Positions 37,420-48,898 of a stretch of 64,000 bases of DNA are shown here, piece by piece (the first letter of the stretch is position 1; every line of letters begins with the position of its first letter). Position numbers and translations under genes: made by a program. Where the stretch lies: positions 48,245-112,244 of the forward strand of contig NZ_VTXI01000015.1 of the NCBI RefSeq assembly GCF_013114545.1, written 5' to 3'. The stretch comes from Vibrio sp. RE86 (GTDB lineage: Bacteria; Pseudomonadota; Gammaproteobacteria; Enterobacterales; Vibrionaceae). The notes under the pieces were generated by a model. It saw only the letters and a list, made by a program, of their open reading frames with translations. It did no database searches and had not been told where the DNA came from.

Positions 37420-38046
37420 TCAAATATGACGGGGATCGTAGCCCCAGCGAGGCACCAATCCTTGTTCTACGCCTAAATGATCGAGAATACGAGCCACCAT
37501 GAAATCGACTAAATCTTCAATCGACTTAGGTTGATGATAAAAACCCGGTGCGGCTGGCATGATGGTTACTCCCATCTGAGACAGCTTATGCATGTTCTCT
37601 AGGTGCAAGGTTGAGAATGGCGTTTCTCGTACAACGAGCAGCAGTTGACCGCGCTCTTTCATCACAACATCAGCAGCACGCTCAATTAGATTATCAGACA
37701 TGCCATGTGCGATCGCCGCCACGCTGCCAGCCGAACAAGGGCAAACCACCATCTGCTTAGGTGCTGCAGAGCCAGACGCAACGGGTGAGAACCAATCATC
37801 TTTGCCACACACCACCAGCTTCTCAGCATCACAGTTCAAATGCTCGACTAGAGTTGTATGCGCTTTATCTGGGCTTGCTGGGAGTTTGAGCCCATGCTCA
37901 GTAGCCAGAACCACTCGAGCCGCAGAAGAAATCAACAGATAAACTTGATAGTCTGCGGCCAATAAGCATTCTAAAAGTCGCAATCCATAAGGCGCCCCAG
38001 AAGCTCCGGTAAACGCTAACGTGATCGCTTTTTGCTGTGTACTCAT
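37420..38046 (-). CDS. ubiX: UbiX, flavin prenyltransferase
   Basis: UbiX joins dimethylallyl phosphate to FMN to make the prenylated FMN cofactor that UbiD needs for decarboxylation in ubiquinone synthesis. The 208-residue flavoprotein has the N-terminal [19 protein letters not shown], the phosphate site [16 protein letters not shown], the [23 protein letters not shown] block and the [13 protein letters not shown] motif. It lies 8 bases after mpl on the same strand, so the two are probably co-transcribed. Confidence 0.95.
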   Translation of the reverse strand: MSTQQKAITLAFTGASGAPYGLRLLECLLAADYQVYLLISSAARVVLATEHGLKLPASPDKAHTTLVEHLNCDAEKLVVCGKDDWFSPVASGSAAPKQMVVCPCSAGSVAAIAHGMSDNLIERAADVVMKERGQLLLVVRETPFSTLHLENMHKLSQMGVTIMPAAPGFYHQPKSIEDLVDFMVARILDHLGVEQGLVPRWGYDPRHI

Positions 38047-38054
38047 TATATTGT

Positions 38055-39410
38055 TTATTTCTCAGCTAATTTATCTAGCAATTTGCCATGGATGCCCTCA
38101 AAGCCACCATTGCTCATCACTAAAATGTGGCTGCCACTCTCTGCTTGATTAACAATATTGTCAACTAACTGATTAATGTCACTCGATGCCTGCGCTGCCT
38201 GAGTGCATTGATTAACGATATCGTCTACCGACCAATCGATATTATCTGGTTGGTAAAGAAAAACCTCATCAGCTTGGTTCAGAGAAGCTGCCAACGTGTC
38301 TTTATGTACACCACGCTTCATTGTTGCACTGCGAGGCTCCAGTACAGCGATGATTTTGTCGCTGCCGACCTTATTACGCAAGCCACCTAAAGTCAGTTCA
38401 ATCGCGGTTGGATGGTGAGCAAAATCGTCGTAGACCGTCACACCATTCACTTCACCCTTTAACTCTAGTCGACGCTTGGTGTTGATGAACTTGGCCAATG
38501 ATTCACATGCTAAATCAGGAGTAACACCAACATGACGCGCCGATGCGATGGCCATTAAAGCATTGTCGACATTATGGTCACCGACGAGGTCCCATTTCAC
38601 AATGCCAACTTTTTCACCTTGGAACAGCACATCAAATTCCGAACCATCTGCGACTCGCTTCTCTGCCTGCCATTCGCCTTGATCGCCGCTAAATTCCGTT
38701 TCGCTCCAGCAACCCCGCTCGAGTACATCTTGAATCTCATCACTCTGCTTCGGAGCAAGAATTCGACCATTCCCTGGTACAGTGCGCACTAGGTGGTGGA
38801 ACTGACGCTTTATCGCTTCAAGATCGTCAAAGATGTCCGCATGATCGAACTCTAGATTATTCATAACTAAAGTGCGTGGATGGTAGTGAACAAACTTAGA
38901 ACGCTTGTCAAAAAAAGCACTGTCGTATTCATCCGCTTCAACGACAAAAAACATGCTTTCGCCAAGTCGAGCTGAGACGCCGAAGTTACCTAACACGCCG
39001 CCAACAAGAAAACCTGGCTGGTAACCACAGTCTTCAAGGATCCAAGCAAGCATACTGGATGTGGTTGTTTTACCGTGTGTCCCCGAGACAGCCAACACCC
39101 AACGATCGTGCAGCAAAAACTCTTGCAACCACTGCGGGCCTGACGTGTACCTAAGGTTAGTATTCAACACATGTTCTACACACGGGTTGCCTCGGCTCAT
39201 CGCATTACCGATGACGACCAGATCCGGAGCAGGATCAAGCTGAGAAGGGTCAAAGCCTTCTATGATATCAATACCTTGCGATTCAAGCAGAGTACTCATT
39301 GGTGGATAAACATTGGCATCACTGCCTGTCACCTTGTGTCCAAGTTGGCGTGCTAAAACTGCCGCGCCTCCCATGAATGTGCCGCAAATCCCTAAGATAT
39401 GAATATGCAT
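38055..39410 (-). CDS. mpl: Mpl, murein tripeptide ligase
   Basis: Mpl attaches recycled L-Ala-gamma-D-Glu-meso-DAP to UDP-MurNAc in peptidoglycan recycling. The 451-residue Mur ligase has the Rossmann opening [20 protein letters not shown], the ATP loop SGTHGKTTT at about 109-117, [16 protein letters not shown], the [10 protein letters not shown] motif and EPRSATM. The first Gly-rich motif ICGTFMGG distinguishes Mpl from MurC. Divergent from fbp, which it also neighbours in E. coli. Confidence 0.96.
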   Translation of the reverse strand: MHIHILGICGTFMGGAAVLARQLGHKVTGSDANVYPPMSTLLESQGIDIIEGFDPSQLDPAPDLVVIGNAMSRGNPCVEHVLNTNLRYTSGPQWLQEFLLHDRWVLAVSGTHGKTTTSSMLAWILEDCGYQPGFLVGGVLGNFGVSARLGESMFFVVEADEYDSAFFDKRSKFVHYHPRTLVMNNLEFDHADIFDDLEAIKRQFHHLVRTVPGNGRILAPKQSDEIQDVLERGCWSETEFSGDQGEWQAEKRVADGSEFDVLFQGEKVGIVKWDLVGDHNVDNALMAIASARHVGVTPDLACESLAKFINTKRRLELKGEVNGVTVYDDFAHHPTAIELTLGGLRNKVGSDKIIAVLEPRSATMKRGVHKDTLAASLNQADEVFLYQPDNIDWSVDDIVNQCTQAAQASSDINQLVDNIVNQAESGSHILVMSNGGFEGIHGKLLDKLAEK

Positions 39411-40737
<1,327 letters not shown>

Positions 40738-40754
40738 TTTACCGTTTCAAAACT

Positions 40755-40788
40755 AAAAAGAGTCGACCTGTGTCGACTCTTTTTATTA
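40755..40788. terminator. Bidirectional terminator between fbp and the DUF2799 gene
   Basis: A 12-bp perfect stem (AAAAAGAGTCGA / TCGACTCTTTTT) with a 6-base loop gives T-runs on both strands, serving fbp and the convergent lipoprotein gene. Confidence 0.93.
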
Positions 40789-40792
40789 GTTT

Positions 40793-41152
40793 TTAGAATG
40801 CAGAACCTGCGGTGGAGTTTTTACCTGATACATAGTCCTGATAGAAGAATGGGTCAATTCTTTCACAAAGGCCTCGGTACGGTTTCCCCATAACACCTAA
40901 CATATAGGCACTCTGAGAACAGTAAGTCTGCCGTCCTTCTTCGTAGCCGTTGTCGTAGGCAAGGTACAGCTCATTTGAAAACGCGCCTGTCGTATCTAAC
41001 TTAGCCAGCTTCGCTTCTGACTGCTTCATTAATCCTTGTTCTGCGCGGCCTTTACCATACTCTGACCAATCACTTTCAACGGTCGTCAATGGCGTTGGCT
41101 GAGCACTACAACCGACCAGTATCAAGGTTATTAAAGCTAATACATATTTCAT
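40793..41152 (-). CDS. DUF2799 lipoprotein
   Basis: A 119-residue predicted lipoprotein: signal MKYVLALITLILVGC with the acylated Cys at residue 15, then SAQPTPL. The body matches the DUF2799 pattern (WSEYGKGRAEQGLMKQSEAKL, YDNGYEEGRQTYCSQSAYMLGVMGKPYRG). The start was chosen because an AAGGAG site precedes this ATG; a longer reading frame 12 codons upstream lacks one and hides the signal peptide. The function of the family is not known to me. Convergent with fbp and on the same strand as ytfP. Confidence 0.85.
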   Translation of the reverse strand: MKYVLALITLILVGCSAQPTPLTTVESDWSEYGKGRAEQGLMKQSEAKLAKLDTTGAFSNELYLAYDNGYEEGRQTYCSQSAYMLGVMGKPYRGLCERIDPFFYQDYVSGKNSTAGSAF

Positions 41153-41207
41153 AGATTGCTCCTTATTCACAATTAAAGCGCAAACCAAATGAAGATTGGT
41201 GACTTAA

Positions 41208-41555
41208 CTACACTTTCTGACACCAGTCTCCTGAAGAGATCATCACATCTAGTTGCCCGACATCTTGATATAAGTAGATCCAAGCTTGGCCAAACGGAGT
41301 TTCGATCTGCTCCCGACGATACGTCACTGGCACATCCTCTAGCCGATCAAGTTGTTCAAGAGTCGCATCATCAACCAGATACACTTCACCAGTAATTGCG
41401 CTATGCCCCTCTACTACGGCTGGATAAGCACCGAGATCATATAAAGAGTATAGTGGTAAGGTAGTATGGTTACCTAACCACTGAGCGCTAGACAAAAGGT
41501 GATGATTACTCTCGCCATGACGTAACGTGCCATAAACAAAAACCAGATTCTGCAT
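41208..41555 (-). CDS. ytfP: YtfP, gamma-glutamylcyclotransferase-like protein
   Basis: A 115-residue protein with the AIG2/GGCT fold: opening VYGTLRHGESNHHLL, then AYPAVVEG and the acidic ITGEVYLVDDATLEQLDRLE motif whose Glu is the usual catalytic acid. It lies 17 bases after tamB on the same strand, as in E. coli (tamA-tamB-ytfP). Substrate unknown. Confidence 0.92.
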   Translation of the reverse strand: MQNLVFVYGTLRHGESNHHLLSSAQWLGNHTTLPLYSLYDLGAYPAVVEGHSAITGEVYLVDDATLEQLDRLEDVPVTYRREQIETPFGQAWIYLYQDVGQLDVMISSGDWCQKV

Positions 41556-41572
41556 ATTCGCTCTCCCTAGCT

Positions 41573-44500
41573 CTAGTTAAATTCGAATTGATAGAGAAGA
41601 TCAACAGCGCTATCGACACCAGACATCGCCTCAACGTAGAGATCTTGCATCAAACGGTATCTCACGGTGAACTCGCCAACCGAGTCAAAAATCCCGACTC
41701 CGTATTTCACCTGCAGACCAGGCAGGATATAACCACTTACGGTTACTTGCGAATCATTACCCGATCCCGCTGTATCTAATTGTAGGTCCTGAACACCAAA
41801 CGCTTCACCAAGTTCACCGACCACCCGACCACTTTTCGCTAAGCTCAGACCAATCAGTGTGGTTGTCATTGAGTTACCACCCGCTTCCCCGTCGATATCC
41901 TGACCACGCAGAAGATACGAAAGGGCATTTGCTTGTGGCATTGCAGGATCAGAGAAGATCGTCACGGTTGGCTCACTAGCAGGTCCTGTCACTTTCACAC
42001 CAGCGGTCACATCATCTTGTGTATTATCAGGGTTTCGAATCGCGGTAATCTGCACGTATGGCTGGTCAACCGGACCATTCATTAAGATCTTACCTTCATT
42101 GATGAGTAGGTCCTGCCCGAAAGAAGAATAGGAGCCATCGGTGATATTGATCTCACCGGTAATAAATGGCCCTTTGTCTTTCTGAGCCACATTTAGATTA
42201 CCGACTAACCCACCTTCAAGTCCAAATGCAGAGAGCTTAAAGTCATCGCCAATCTTAATATTGATATTGGTTTCAAGCGCAAATGGAACGCTACTTTGCT
42301 CATCGACTGGCTCTAGTTGGTCATTCAGAATCACCTGATCTTTTGAGATACCTACGGCACTTGCGGGCAACTCTTCAACCACAATCCGTCCCCAAGGCAG
42401 CGCGATATTACCGTCGACTCTTGCTAACTTCGGAGATGCTGAAATCGTCATATCTGGTTGAACTTTAATCTTCACCATTGGAGGCACATCGACATAGAGC
42501 TCTTCCGCAAAGACACGTAAATTGGTGCGCCAATCTTTCAGATCTTGCCAATCGGCATCCCCTGACATTTCAAGCTTGCCATCTGGCGTGTGAATGGCTG
42601 CGGCAAGCACAGCTTCATAGCCAGTAAAGTTGATCGCTAAACGGCCAGAATCGACTTCTACTGGAGAGATATCCCCTTTTAGTAAGATGTCGTCAACCAC
42701 AAACTGACCATTTACTTTTGGCTGCATAACAGGACCACTGAGCGCTAAATCGGTAGAAATATTCGATTTAAGCTCACTGTAATCCCCCACTATTGGTGCT
42801 AAGAAATCGAGGTTGAACGTGGTCAATTTAAGTTGACCATCAATTTGCTTATCTTCTATCACCACATCTGGGATAGTGACTTGCCCCGATACATCACCGT
42901 TGTCAGTGATGTCGAACATCCAGTCGGCTTGCAGTCTGTTTTCAGCCAGCTGAGCATTAAGAATAACGCTCTCCCAACCCACTTGAATCGGTTGTTCTAA
43001 CTGCTGGACCACTTGCCCTTTTGGCAACTCAACGCTCGCTTTAAGTTGCGGCGGCGCATCAGGAGCCCACTTTGCCCATACTTGAGCGTCAGTTTGCCCC
43101 GTCAGCTTGGTCGCTTCTGGCACGAATGCTTTGATCTGTTCAAAATCAAACTGTTTGAGGGTCAGTGCAGCTTCGCCACTTTCACCGACCTTAATATCTT
43201 GATCCAAACATAATGATGAGCCCGCTTGCAGCCAACAGTGCGCTGCAACCGAAACCTGTTGAGTGGCCATTTCAAAGCCGAGCGCGGTAGCTTGGTTTAA
43301 TCGCCACTCACCTTGCTTTGAGCTCAAAAGCACTCTTTCAAGCTCACCCTGCCAGCTGATTTCAGGCTTATCAATCAACGCACCATTGAGTGCCAAGCTG
43401 GTTGATGCCAAGTTTGAATTCACATCAAGCGTAAGACGGTGTGCTTGCTGTGAGCCTGCGAAATCTAAGCGTACGTCATCGACAATGTAATCTTGGTATT
43501 GTGCTTGTTTGACCGTGACATTTAGGCTGCCTGTCGGCGCTGGGAGCGGCGTCACATCCCCTTTAATTGAAAAACGTTGAACGTTAGCTTCACCTTGCCA
43601 ATCTACCTCGGCCACATCCAGAGATAGACCTACTTTCGGCTCTTTCAATGCCCCTCTCAGCTGAACATCACCATTAGCACGCCCCTTTAAATCAGGAACA
43701 GACTTGGCAAGTTCTGGGAAATCAAGCGCGAGGTCCATATTCCACTCTTTATCTAAAGAGCCTTGAGCTTGGATTCGGTTCGGGCCATGTGAGAGCACTA
43801 ACCTTGGCGTCTCTAGACTTAGATTCCCTTTTCCAGTTGTGTCTGAAGCTGAAAGAGCACCTTCAATGTTAAGTGGGTAATCACGTAATATCCCATCAAT
43901 ATCAAGTTTAGGCAGTTCAACTTGCCAGCCGCCTTGTTGGGTTAAGTTACCACTGGTGGCCAAGACACCGCTAATATCACCTTCCGCTTCAGGCCATTGA
44001 AGTCCAGGTTGAATATGAGATAACGTCAAGTTTGCCGCCCAATTGATCGGCGCTTTCCAGTTGGCCATCACATCACCCGTGATATGACCACCTAATGTCT
44101 CGACATCAATCGTATCTAACTGAATATGCTCTAAATCACCATTGCCTTTAAGAACAACGTTAAGATCGGGGAGATCTTTCCCTTTAATCGCTGTCGTTAG
44201 TCCTAGCGAATAGCCATTCAATGAACCTTGTGTCGTGAGCTCTTCAATCTGAACAAAGTAATCCCCTTTGCCCACTAGCGGCCACTGCACATCACCGTTG
44301 CTCAAGGTAACATCAAACGGCAGCTCTGGTTTTAAAGGTTCAAGCTTGGCATTAAGTTCGGCTTTCGCTAAACCACCTAGCGATGCTGAAAGCGACAAGT
44401 CCGCAACACTACCATCCGCTTTGAGTTGCAGTGTTTGCCCTGCAGCAACCTCTTCCTTAACTGTCGCATCAAGGTTGAGGGTGAGTGGGTAGCCCTCTTT

Positions 44501-45340
44501 AAGTGTGACCTTGGTTTCTAACTGAGCTTCGACTTGGGGCATATCTAGCTCTAAAGTTTTTACATCAACCTGATAGCCCTTTGCCGTAGCGCTCAGGCCA
44601 AGGTGATGCACTTCAATTGGTGCCTCCTGAACCAACTTAAAGTCATGAATATCAAGTCGTGTCAGTTCTATTTGAAGCGGCAACTCAACAGCGGGAAGCT
44701 CAATGGCTTTCGGCTTTGTATCTGCGTTGGCTGGTTGTGGCTCTTGCTCTTGGTTTGTTTGAGGATCGGTTGGTGCCAACTCAACCACAGGGGTTGTCAG
44801 TTTAGTTTTGCTCAAACGAAGGCGGTTGCCTTGGAACATTAAGCCTGATGTGAAGCTATCCCATGAGATTTGATTGTGCAGAACATCCAAATCGATATTC
44901 GTCAGCGCAATACGGCTCACTTTAATTGGAATTGGCGACGTAATTTTGCCACTTGAAGGCGCAGGTTCTTCTGCCGGAGCAGAACTAGGAGGTAACTCGG
45001 GCATTGAGAACACTAAACCATCGATCGCGACTTCATCGATACAAACTCGAGGTTCAGTAAAACAGCTAGGGGTGACCGCAAGCGTCAAAGCCCCTACTTT
45101 GGCATCAACGTTGAGTGACTCATCTTTAAAAGAGACACCGTTGAGGGTAAAGCGTGGGAACACCGCGCCTTTCGTCGATTCAACTTTAAGCTGAGGGACA
45201 AACTTTTCTGCCCCCCAAAGCGCGAGGTTCAAGCCCGTATTGGTAAACAGCAGCACACAGATTGCCACCAAGAGAGCAACAAGCAAAGCAACCAATGTCA
45301 GTGATAACCATTTTGACCACTTGAGTACTACACGGGTCAT
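41573..45340 (-). CDS. tamB: TamB, translocation and assembly module subunit
   Basis: A 1255-residue AsmA-like bridge protein that spans the periplasm from an N-terminal inner-membrane helix (about 13-35) to TamA. It is implicated in autotransporter assembly and anterograde phospholipid transport. The body is a long series of beta-rich repeats, and the C-terminal DUF490 domain (last 300 residues) ends with VKYGVGIFDSVGEFTVRYRL and a barrel-like YQFEFN tail. A Pro/Glu-rich linker lies near residues 120-130 and 200-215. Its start overlaps the tamA stop by 4 bases. Confidence 0.95.
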   Translation of the reverse strand: MTRVVLKWSKWLSLTLVALLVALLVAICVLLFTNTGLNLALWGAEKFVPQLKVESTKGAVFPRFTLNGVSFKDESLNVDAKVGALTLAVTPSCFTEPRVCIDEVAIDGLVFSMPELPPSSAPAEEPAPSSGKITSPIPIKVSRIALTNIDLDVLHNQISWDSFTSGLMFQGNRLRLSKTKLTTPVVELAPTDPQTNQEQEPQPANADTKPKAIELPAVELPLQIELTRLDIHDFKLVQEAPIEVHHLGLSATAKGYQVDVKTLELDMPQVEAQLETKVTLKEGYPLTLNLDATVKEEVAAGQTLQLKADGSVADLSLSASLGGLAKAELNAKLEPLKPELPFDVTLSNGDVQWPLVGKGDYFVQIEELTTQGSLNGYSLGLTTAIKGKDLPDLNVVLKGNGDLEHIQLDTIDVETLGGHITGDVMANWKAPINWAANLTLSHIQPGLQWPEAEGDISGVLATSGNLTQQGGWQVELPKLDIDGILRDYPLNIEGALSASDTTGKGNLSLETPRLVLSHGPNRIQAQGSLDKEWNMDLALDFPELAKSVPDLKGRANGDVQLRGALKEPKVGLSLDVAEVDWQGEANVQRFSIKGDVTPLPAPTGSLNVTVKQAQYQDYIVDDVRLDFAGSQQAHRLTLDVNSNLASTSLALNGALIDKPEISWQGELERVLLSSKQGEWRLNQATALGFEMATQQVSVAAHCWLQAGSSLCLDQDIKVGESGEAALTLKQFDFEQIKAFVPEATKLTGQTDAQVWAKWAPDAPPQLKASVELPKGQVVQQLEQPIQVGWESVILNAQLAENRLQADWMFDITDNGDVSGQVTIPDVVIEDKQIDGQLKLTTFNLDFLAPIVGDYSELKSNISTDLALSGPVMQPKVNGQFVVDDILLKGDISPVEVDSGRLAINFTGYEAVLAAAIHTPDGKLEMSGDADWQDLKDWRTNLRVFAEELYVDVPPMVKIKVQPDMTISASPKLARVDGNIALPWGRIVVEELPASAVGISKDQVILNDQLEPVDEQSSVPFALETNINIKIGDDFKLSAFGLEGGLVGNLNVAQKDKGPFITGEINITDGSYSSFGQDLLINEGKILMNGPVDQPYVQITAIRNPDNTQDDVTAGVKVTGPASEPTVTIFSDPAMPQANALSYLLRGQDIDGEAGGNSMTTTLIGLSLAKSGRVVGELGEAFGVQDLQLDTAGSGNDSQVTVSGYILPGLQVKYGVGIFDSVGEFTVRYRLMQDLYVEAMSGVDSAVDLLYQFEFN

Positions 45341-47052
45341 AATTCAGGTCCTAACGTAAAGTGAACTTGGAACTCATCACCCGGTGTCGCATCGAGTCCC
45401 CAAGCAAAATCAAGTCTAACCGGTCCAACAGGAGACGCCCAGCGAACGCCAAAACCCGTGCCTCGTTTTAGCTCGATTGTGTCATTAAAGGCATCACCCA
45501 CATCGTAGAAAATAGCGCCCCACCAGTTACCATAAACTCGATACTGATACTCAAGTGAACTGGTCGCAATGTACTTGGCACCCGTTAACGCACCACTGGC
45601 ATCTCGAGGAGAGATCGACTCATAACCATAACCACGCAGATTATTGTCACCACCCGCAAAGAAACGCAGCGATGGAGAGAGCTTGTTAAATTCATCGGCA
45701 AAGTTAGCGCCGCCATCAATACGGAAAATACCGCGATGATTGTCACCCACACCGCGAATCCAAGTCATACCGCCAAGCAGGCGCACGACGCTGGTCTCAG
45801 AGAGTACGCTTGAATCACCAAACTCCATCGTCAAACTTTGGCGATCGCCCCACATAGGCATGGAACCACCACGAATTCGGCTACGAGAAAAAGAGATACC
45901 CGGCAATAAGAACTGAGCCGTGTCATCTTGTAAGCCCTGCTCATAGTTTTCAAGCAAGTAACGAATAAAGACCGTGCGATGCCAACCATTATCCAGTACC
46001 CAGTGACGCTCCAAAGCAAGGTTCGATTCCAAACTCTTAGTGTCACGGTTATCGAGGTTTTTCATCCCATATTGAATGCGATAGTACTCATGAAGCACGT
46101 CTTCCAAAGGAATACGATAGCCCGCCGTGATAGTTTGCTCAGGCGCAGAAAGAGAAAAGCTGCTGTCAAAACTATGGCCACGACTGTTTACCCAAGGCTT
46201 CTTCCACTTTAACGAGCCTCTGACGCCAACGTCGGTTGAGTAACCAATACCTGTCTCGAGTTGGTTACGAGCTTGAGGCGCTAAGGAGACCTTCATCGGC
46301 AGTTCTCGCCCTTCTCCCAACATGCTAAGGTCAGGTTCTACGAATACCGATGAAAACCAATCTGTGTTTGATAGGTTTTGGTTGTATTCACCAACCTTCG
46401 CGACTAAGTAAGGATCTCCAGATTGGTACGGAGAGAGTGACTCCACCCGATCTTGCTCAATTTGACTGCCCGTGATGGTGCTTTCGCCGAAGTGGTAACG
46501 GATACCGCTTTTATAGTGAAGGCGAACAAACGCTTCATTTAAGTCTGGCGCCACTTCTAGTCGATTCACTAAGAAGTCACCTTCAAAGTAACCCTTTTGC
46601 AACGCTAAATTACGGATACCCGACTTTAAACTGTCGTAAACACTGTGATTAAGATTATCCCCTTCTTTGAGGCCACTTTTTTCTATCAATGCAGCAAAGT
46701 CAGGATCGCTTTGAGCTTCTCCTGTAATTTGCACATCTACTTGTTTGATAATAATTGGAAGACCGGGCTGAACTTTTACCAACAGCTCAGAATTATCGTC
46801 CGCAATCGTAAAATCAAAGGTCGGATGGTAATAGCCGAGGGCATTGAGCGCCTCAGTAATGTTACGTTCTATACGAGCTTGAAAACGCAGGCTAGTGGCA
46901 TATTCTTCTGGAGGAATAGATGACAGGTAGACATCAACATTATCTTGTAGCGCACCATCCAACCCTTCAACGGAAAGATCCACTTCTTGAGCCCATGCTG
47001 AAGGGGTAATTGCGAGAAGTGTTAATAGCGCTGGTAAAGACTTTCTGATCAT
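45337..47052 (-). CDS. tamA: TamA, Omp85-family outer-membrane protein
   Basis: The outer-membrane partner of TamB, 571 residues. A signal peptide (ends SAWA) is followed by three POTRA domains (to about residue 260) and a 16-strand Omp85 barrel with the L6 motif in FFAGGDNNLRGYGYESI. The barrel end GPVRLDFAWGLD and closing beta-strand match TamA. First gene of tamA-tamB-ytfP and divergent from msrA, the E. coli arrangement. Confidence 0.95.
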   Translation of the reverse strand: MIRKSLPALLTLLAITPSAWAQEVDLSVEGLDGALQDNVDVYLSSIPPEEYATSLRFQARIERNITEALNALGYYHPTFDFTIADDNSELLVKVQPGLPIIIKQVDVQITGEAQSDPDFAALIEKSGLKEGDNLNHSVYDSLKSGIRNLALQKGYFEGDFLVNRLEVAPDLNEAFVRLHYKSGIRYHFGESTITGSQIEQDRVESLSPYQSGDPYLVAKVGEYNQNLSNTDWFSSVFVEPDLSMLGEGRELPMKVSLAPQARNQLETGIGYSTDVGVRGSLKWKKPWVNSRGHSFDSSFSLSAPEQTITAGYRIPLEDVLHEYYRIQYGMKNLDNRDTKSLESNLALERHWVLDNGWHRTVFIRYLLENYEQGLQDDTAQFLLPGISFSRSRIRGGSMPMWGDRQSLTMEFGDSSVLSETSVVRLLGGMTWIRGVGDNHRGIFRIDGGANFADEFNKLSPSLRFFAGGDNNLRGYGYESISPRDASGALTGAKYIATSSLEYQYRVYGNWWGAIFYDVGDAFNDTIELKRGTGFGVRWASPVGPVRLDFAWGLDATPGDEFQVHFTLGPEL

Positions 47053-47171
47053 GCTTAATTATCTATCTACATCCATGTTAGGGAATAATACCGTCTGAAA
47101 AAAAATAAGTCTGTACAAAAACAGCCAATTAGACGGTCTAAATACAAAATAGTCACAGCAAGGAAATGACA

Positions 47172-47795
47172 ATGCTCAACAAACAAACCTTGGTTTCAGC
47201 TCAAAATGCTTTACCTGGCCGAGAGACACCGCTCGCCATTGATGACACACACTTTGTTAACCAATCCAGTTTGACTGCAGAACCCGCGAATGGGTTCCAA
47301 AAGATCCTATTTGGTATGGGATGCTTTTGGGGTGCTGAACGACTATTTTGGCAACTTGAAGGCGTAGTGAGCACTTCTGTTGGTTATTCGGGTGGATATA
47401 CCCCAAACCCAACTTATGAAGAAGTGTGTAGTGGACAAACAGGTCATACGGAAGTCGTTCGAGTTGTGTTCGATCCAAGCGTGATCAGCCTAGAGCAACT
47501 GCTTCAAGCATTTTGGGAAAAACATAACCCGACTCAGGGCATGCGCCAAGGTAACGACTTAGGAACTCAATATCGATCTGCTATTTATGTGTACAGTGAT
47601 GAACAACAACAAGCAGCCGTTACTTCCAAACAAGCATATCAATCCCTGCTAGGTGTTGAAGGTGATATCACGACTGAAATTTTACCTGCCGGAAAGTACT
47701 TTTTTGCAGAAACCTACCACCAGCAGTATCTTGCAAAAAATCCCAATGGCTATTGCGGGTTAGGTGGCACCGGGGTGTGTTTTCCTCCACAGTAG
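47172..47795 (+). CDS. msrA: Peptide methionine sulfoxide reductase MsrA
   Basis: MsrA reduces methionine-S-sulfoxide in proteins. The 207-residue product has the catalytic [11 protein letters not shown] with the nucleophile Cys51 and the recycling Cys near the C-terminus ([17 protein letters not shown]). The [15 protein letters not shown] and GTQYRSAIY motifs are also present. It is the longer E. coli-like class with the ALPGRETP leader. I prefer the ATG with AAGG 8 bases upstream; another ATG two codons earlier is possible. Divergent from tamA. Confidence 0.95.
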   Translation: MLNKQTLVSAQNALPGRETPLAIDDTHFVNQSSLTAEPANGFQKILFGMGCFWGAERLFWQLEGVVSTSVGYSGGYTPNPTYEEVCSGQTGHTEVVRVVFDPSVISLEQLLQAFWEKHNPTQGMRQGNDLGTQYRSAIYVYSDEQQQAAVTSKQAYQSLLGVEGDITTEILPAGKYFFAETYHQQYLAKNPNGYCGLGGTGVCFPPQ

Positions 47796-47802
47796 AAACG
47801 AA

Positions 47803-47831
47803 AAAGTCGCCATTTGGCGACTTTCTTCTAT
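47803..47831 (+). terminator. Terminator of msrA
   Basis: A 9-bp perfect stem (AAAGTCGCC / GGCGACTTT) with a 4-base loop and TTT-C-TT tail starts a few bases after msrA. It may also serve the convergent ytfK. Confidence 0.85.
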
Positions 47832-47864
47832 TTGCAGTGGAGCAATATAAATATGGGCAAGAAA

Positions 47865-48065
47865 TTACACTGGCAAAGCTGCGATAGCCTGATTAATCTC
47901 TTTAAAAGTGGACAGTTTTTGGCGGTCTTTCAGATCAGGTACTAACACCTTTCCATTGTCAAAGTTGAACTCACCAACACCTGAGATAACAAATTGACCT
48001 TTAAATAGGGTCTTAACAAAACGCGCCACTTGACGTGGGCGGTACGTTGAAAATTCACGTAGCAT
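47865..48065 (-). CDS. ytfK: YtfK family (DUF1107) small protein
   Basis: A 66-residue basic protein that aligns with E. coli YtfK over its length: MLREFSTYRPRQVARFVKTL for MKIFQRYNPLQVAKYVKIL, then GVGEFNFDNGKVLVPDLKD. In E. coli YtfK tunes SpoT toward (p)ppGpp accumulation. The start chosen has a GGAG site 5 bases upstream; an 11-codon N-terminal extension is unlikely. It lies between msrA and ytfJ as in E. coli. Confidence 0.88.
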   Translation of the reverse strand: MLREFSTYRPRQVARFVKTLFKGQFVISGVGEFNFDNGKVLVPDLKDRQKLSTFKEINQAIAALPV

Positions 48066-48269
48066 AACAACTCCAATATCCTTTTGTGATTCAGCCAACT
48101 TGGGCTTTAAGCTCTGATCCTTAGAACTTGTTAACTATTATAGCCAAATCAACTTTAATGTATAGCGTATTGTTAATAAAAATGTGCATTTAACACTTAT
48201 GGGTAGAATGTTCCCCTAGTTTTCCATTTAGGTATATACTTTTTTCGCACATTCAAAAGGAATAACATA

Positions 48270-48821
48270 ATGAAAAACAAGACCCTTCTTGCCTTAGCAA
48301 TGGCCTGCTCTCCAACATTTGTTCTTGCGCACAACATTTCGCTTGGTCAATCGCTACCTGAGGTGACCATCGCAAATCATGGTGAAATCGTCCTAAAAGG
48401 TGAAGATACCGCATTTCAACAGTGGTCAACGCAAGACATGCTCGGCAAAGTACGTGTCATTCAAGCAATTGCCGGACGCAGCAGCTCAAAAGAGATGAAC
48501 GCGCCATTAATGGCAGCGATCACAGCGGCAAAGTTCCCAGAGCAAAGCTACCAAACAACCTCCATTATCAACCAAGATGATGCGATTTGGGGTACAGGCT
48601 CCTTCGTGAAGTCATCCGCTCAAGACAGTAAAAAAGAGTTCCCTTGGTCATCAATGGTGCTTGATGAGGAAGGTAAAGTCGCAAGCCAGTGGGATCTCGC
48701 CGAAGAGTCATCAGCGATTGTCGTTCAAGACAAACAAGGTAAGGTACTGTTTGTAAAAGAAGGTTCGCTTACTGAAGATGAGATCAACCAAGTTCTGGCA
48801 TTGATCAAAGAGAATATCTAA
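48270..48821 (+). CDS. ytfJ: YtfJ family periplasmic protein
   Basis: A 183-residue exported protein with signal MKNKTLLALAMACSPTFVLA and the YtfJ pattern (SLGQSLPEVTIANHGEIVL, KVRVIQAIAGRSSSKEMNAPL, thioredoxin-like fold without a CxxC). Function unknown; the E. coli gene also lies beside ytfK. An AAAGGAAT site precedes the ATG. The downstream hairpin doubles as a probable Zur site. Confidence 0.9.
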   Translation: MKNKTLLALAMACSPTFVLAHNISLGQSLPEVTIANHGEIVLKGEDTAFQQWSTQDMLGKVRVIQAIAGRSSSKEMNAPLMAAITAAKFPEQSYQTTSIINQDDAIWGTGSFVKSSAQDSKKEFPWSSMVLDEEGKVASQWDLAEESSAIVVQDKQGKVLFVKEGSLTEDEINQVLALIKENI

Positions 48822-48850
48822 AAGTAACGCTTTAGTTTCGTCTTTTAAGG

Positions 48851-48875
48851 GGAGTTGTTATAGTATAACAACTCC
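48851..48875 (+). promoter_or_regulatory. Zur-type operator palindrome upstream of the zrg cluster
   Basis: A perfect 25-base palindrome centred on one G, with core TGTTATAGTATAACA. This matches the gammaproteobacterial Zur box pattern (TGTTATA-N-TATAACA within ATGTTATANTATAACAT). It lies 24 bases before the first gene of the zinc cluster and 30 bases after ytfJ. V. cholerae zrg genes are known Zur targets. The same palindrome is followed by TTTTTT, so it may also terminate ytfJ. Confidence 0.8.
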
Positions 48876-48898
48876 TTTTTTATTTATTCTGTGCTGTT

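Noticed and set aside
44874..45194. 106-codon frame antisense to tamB
   Set aside because: Low-complexity Ser/Thr translation, no start site, lies fully inside the well-supported tamB.
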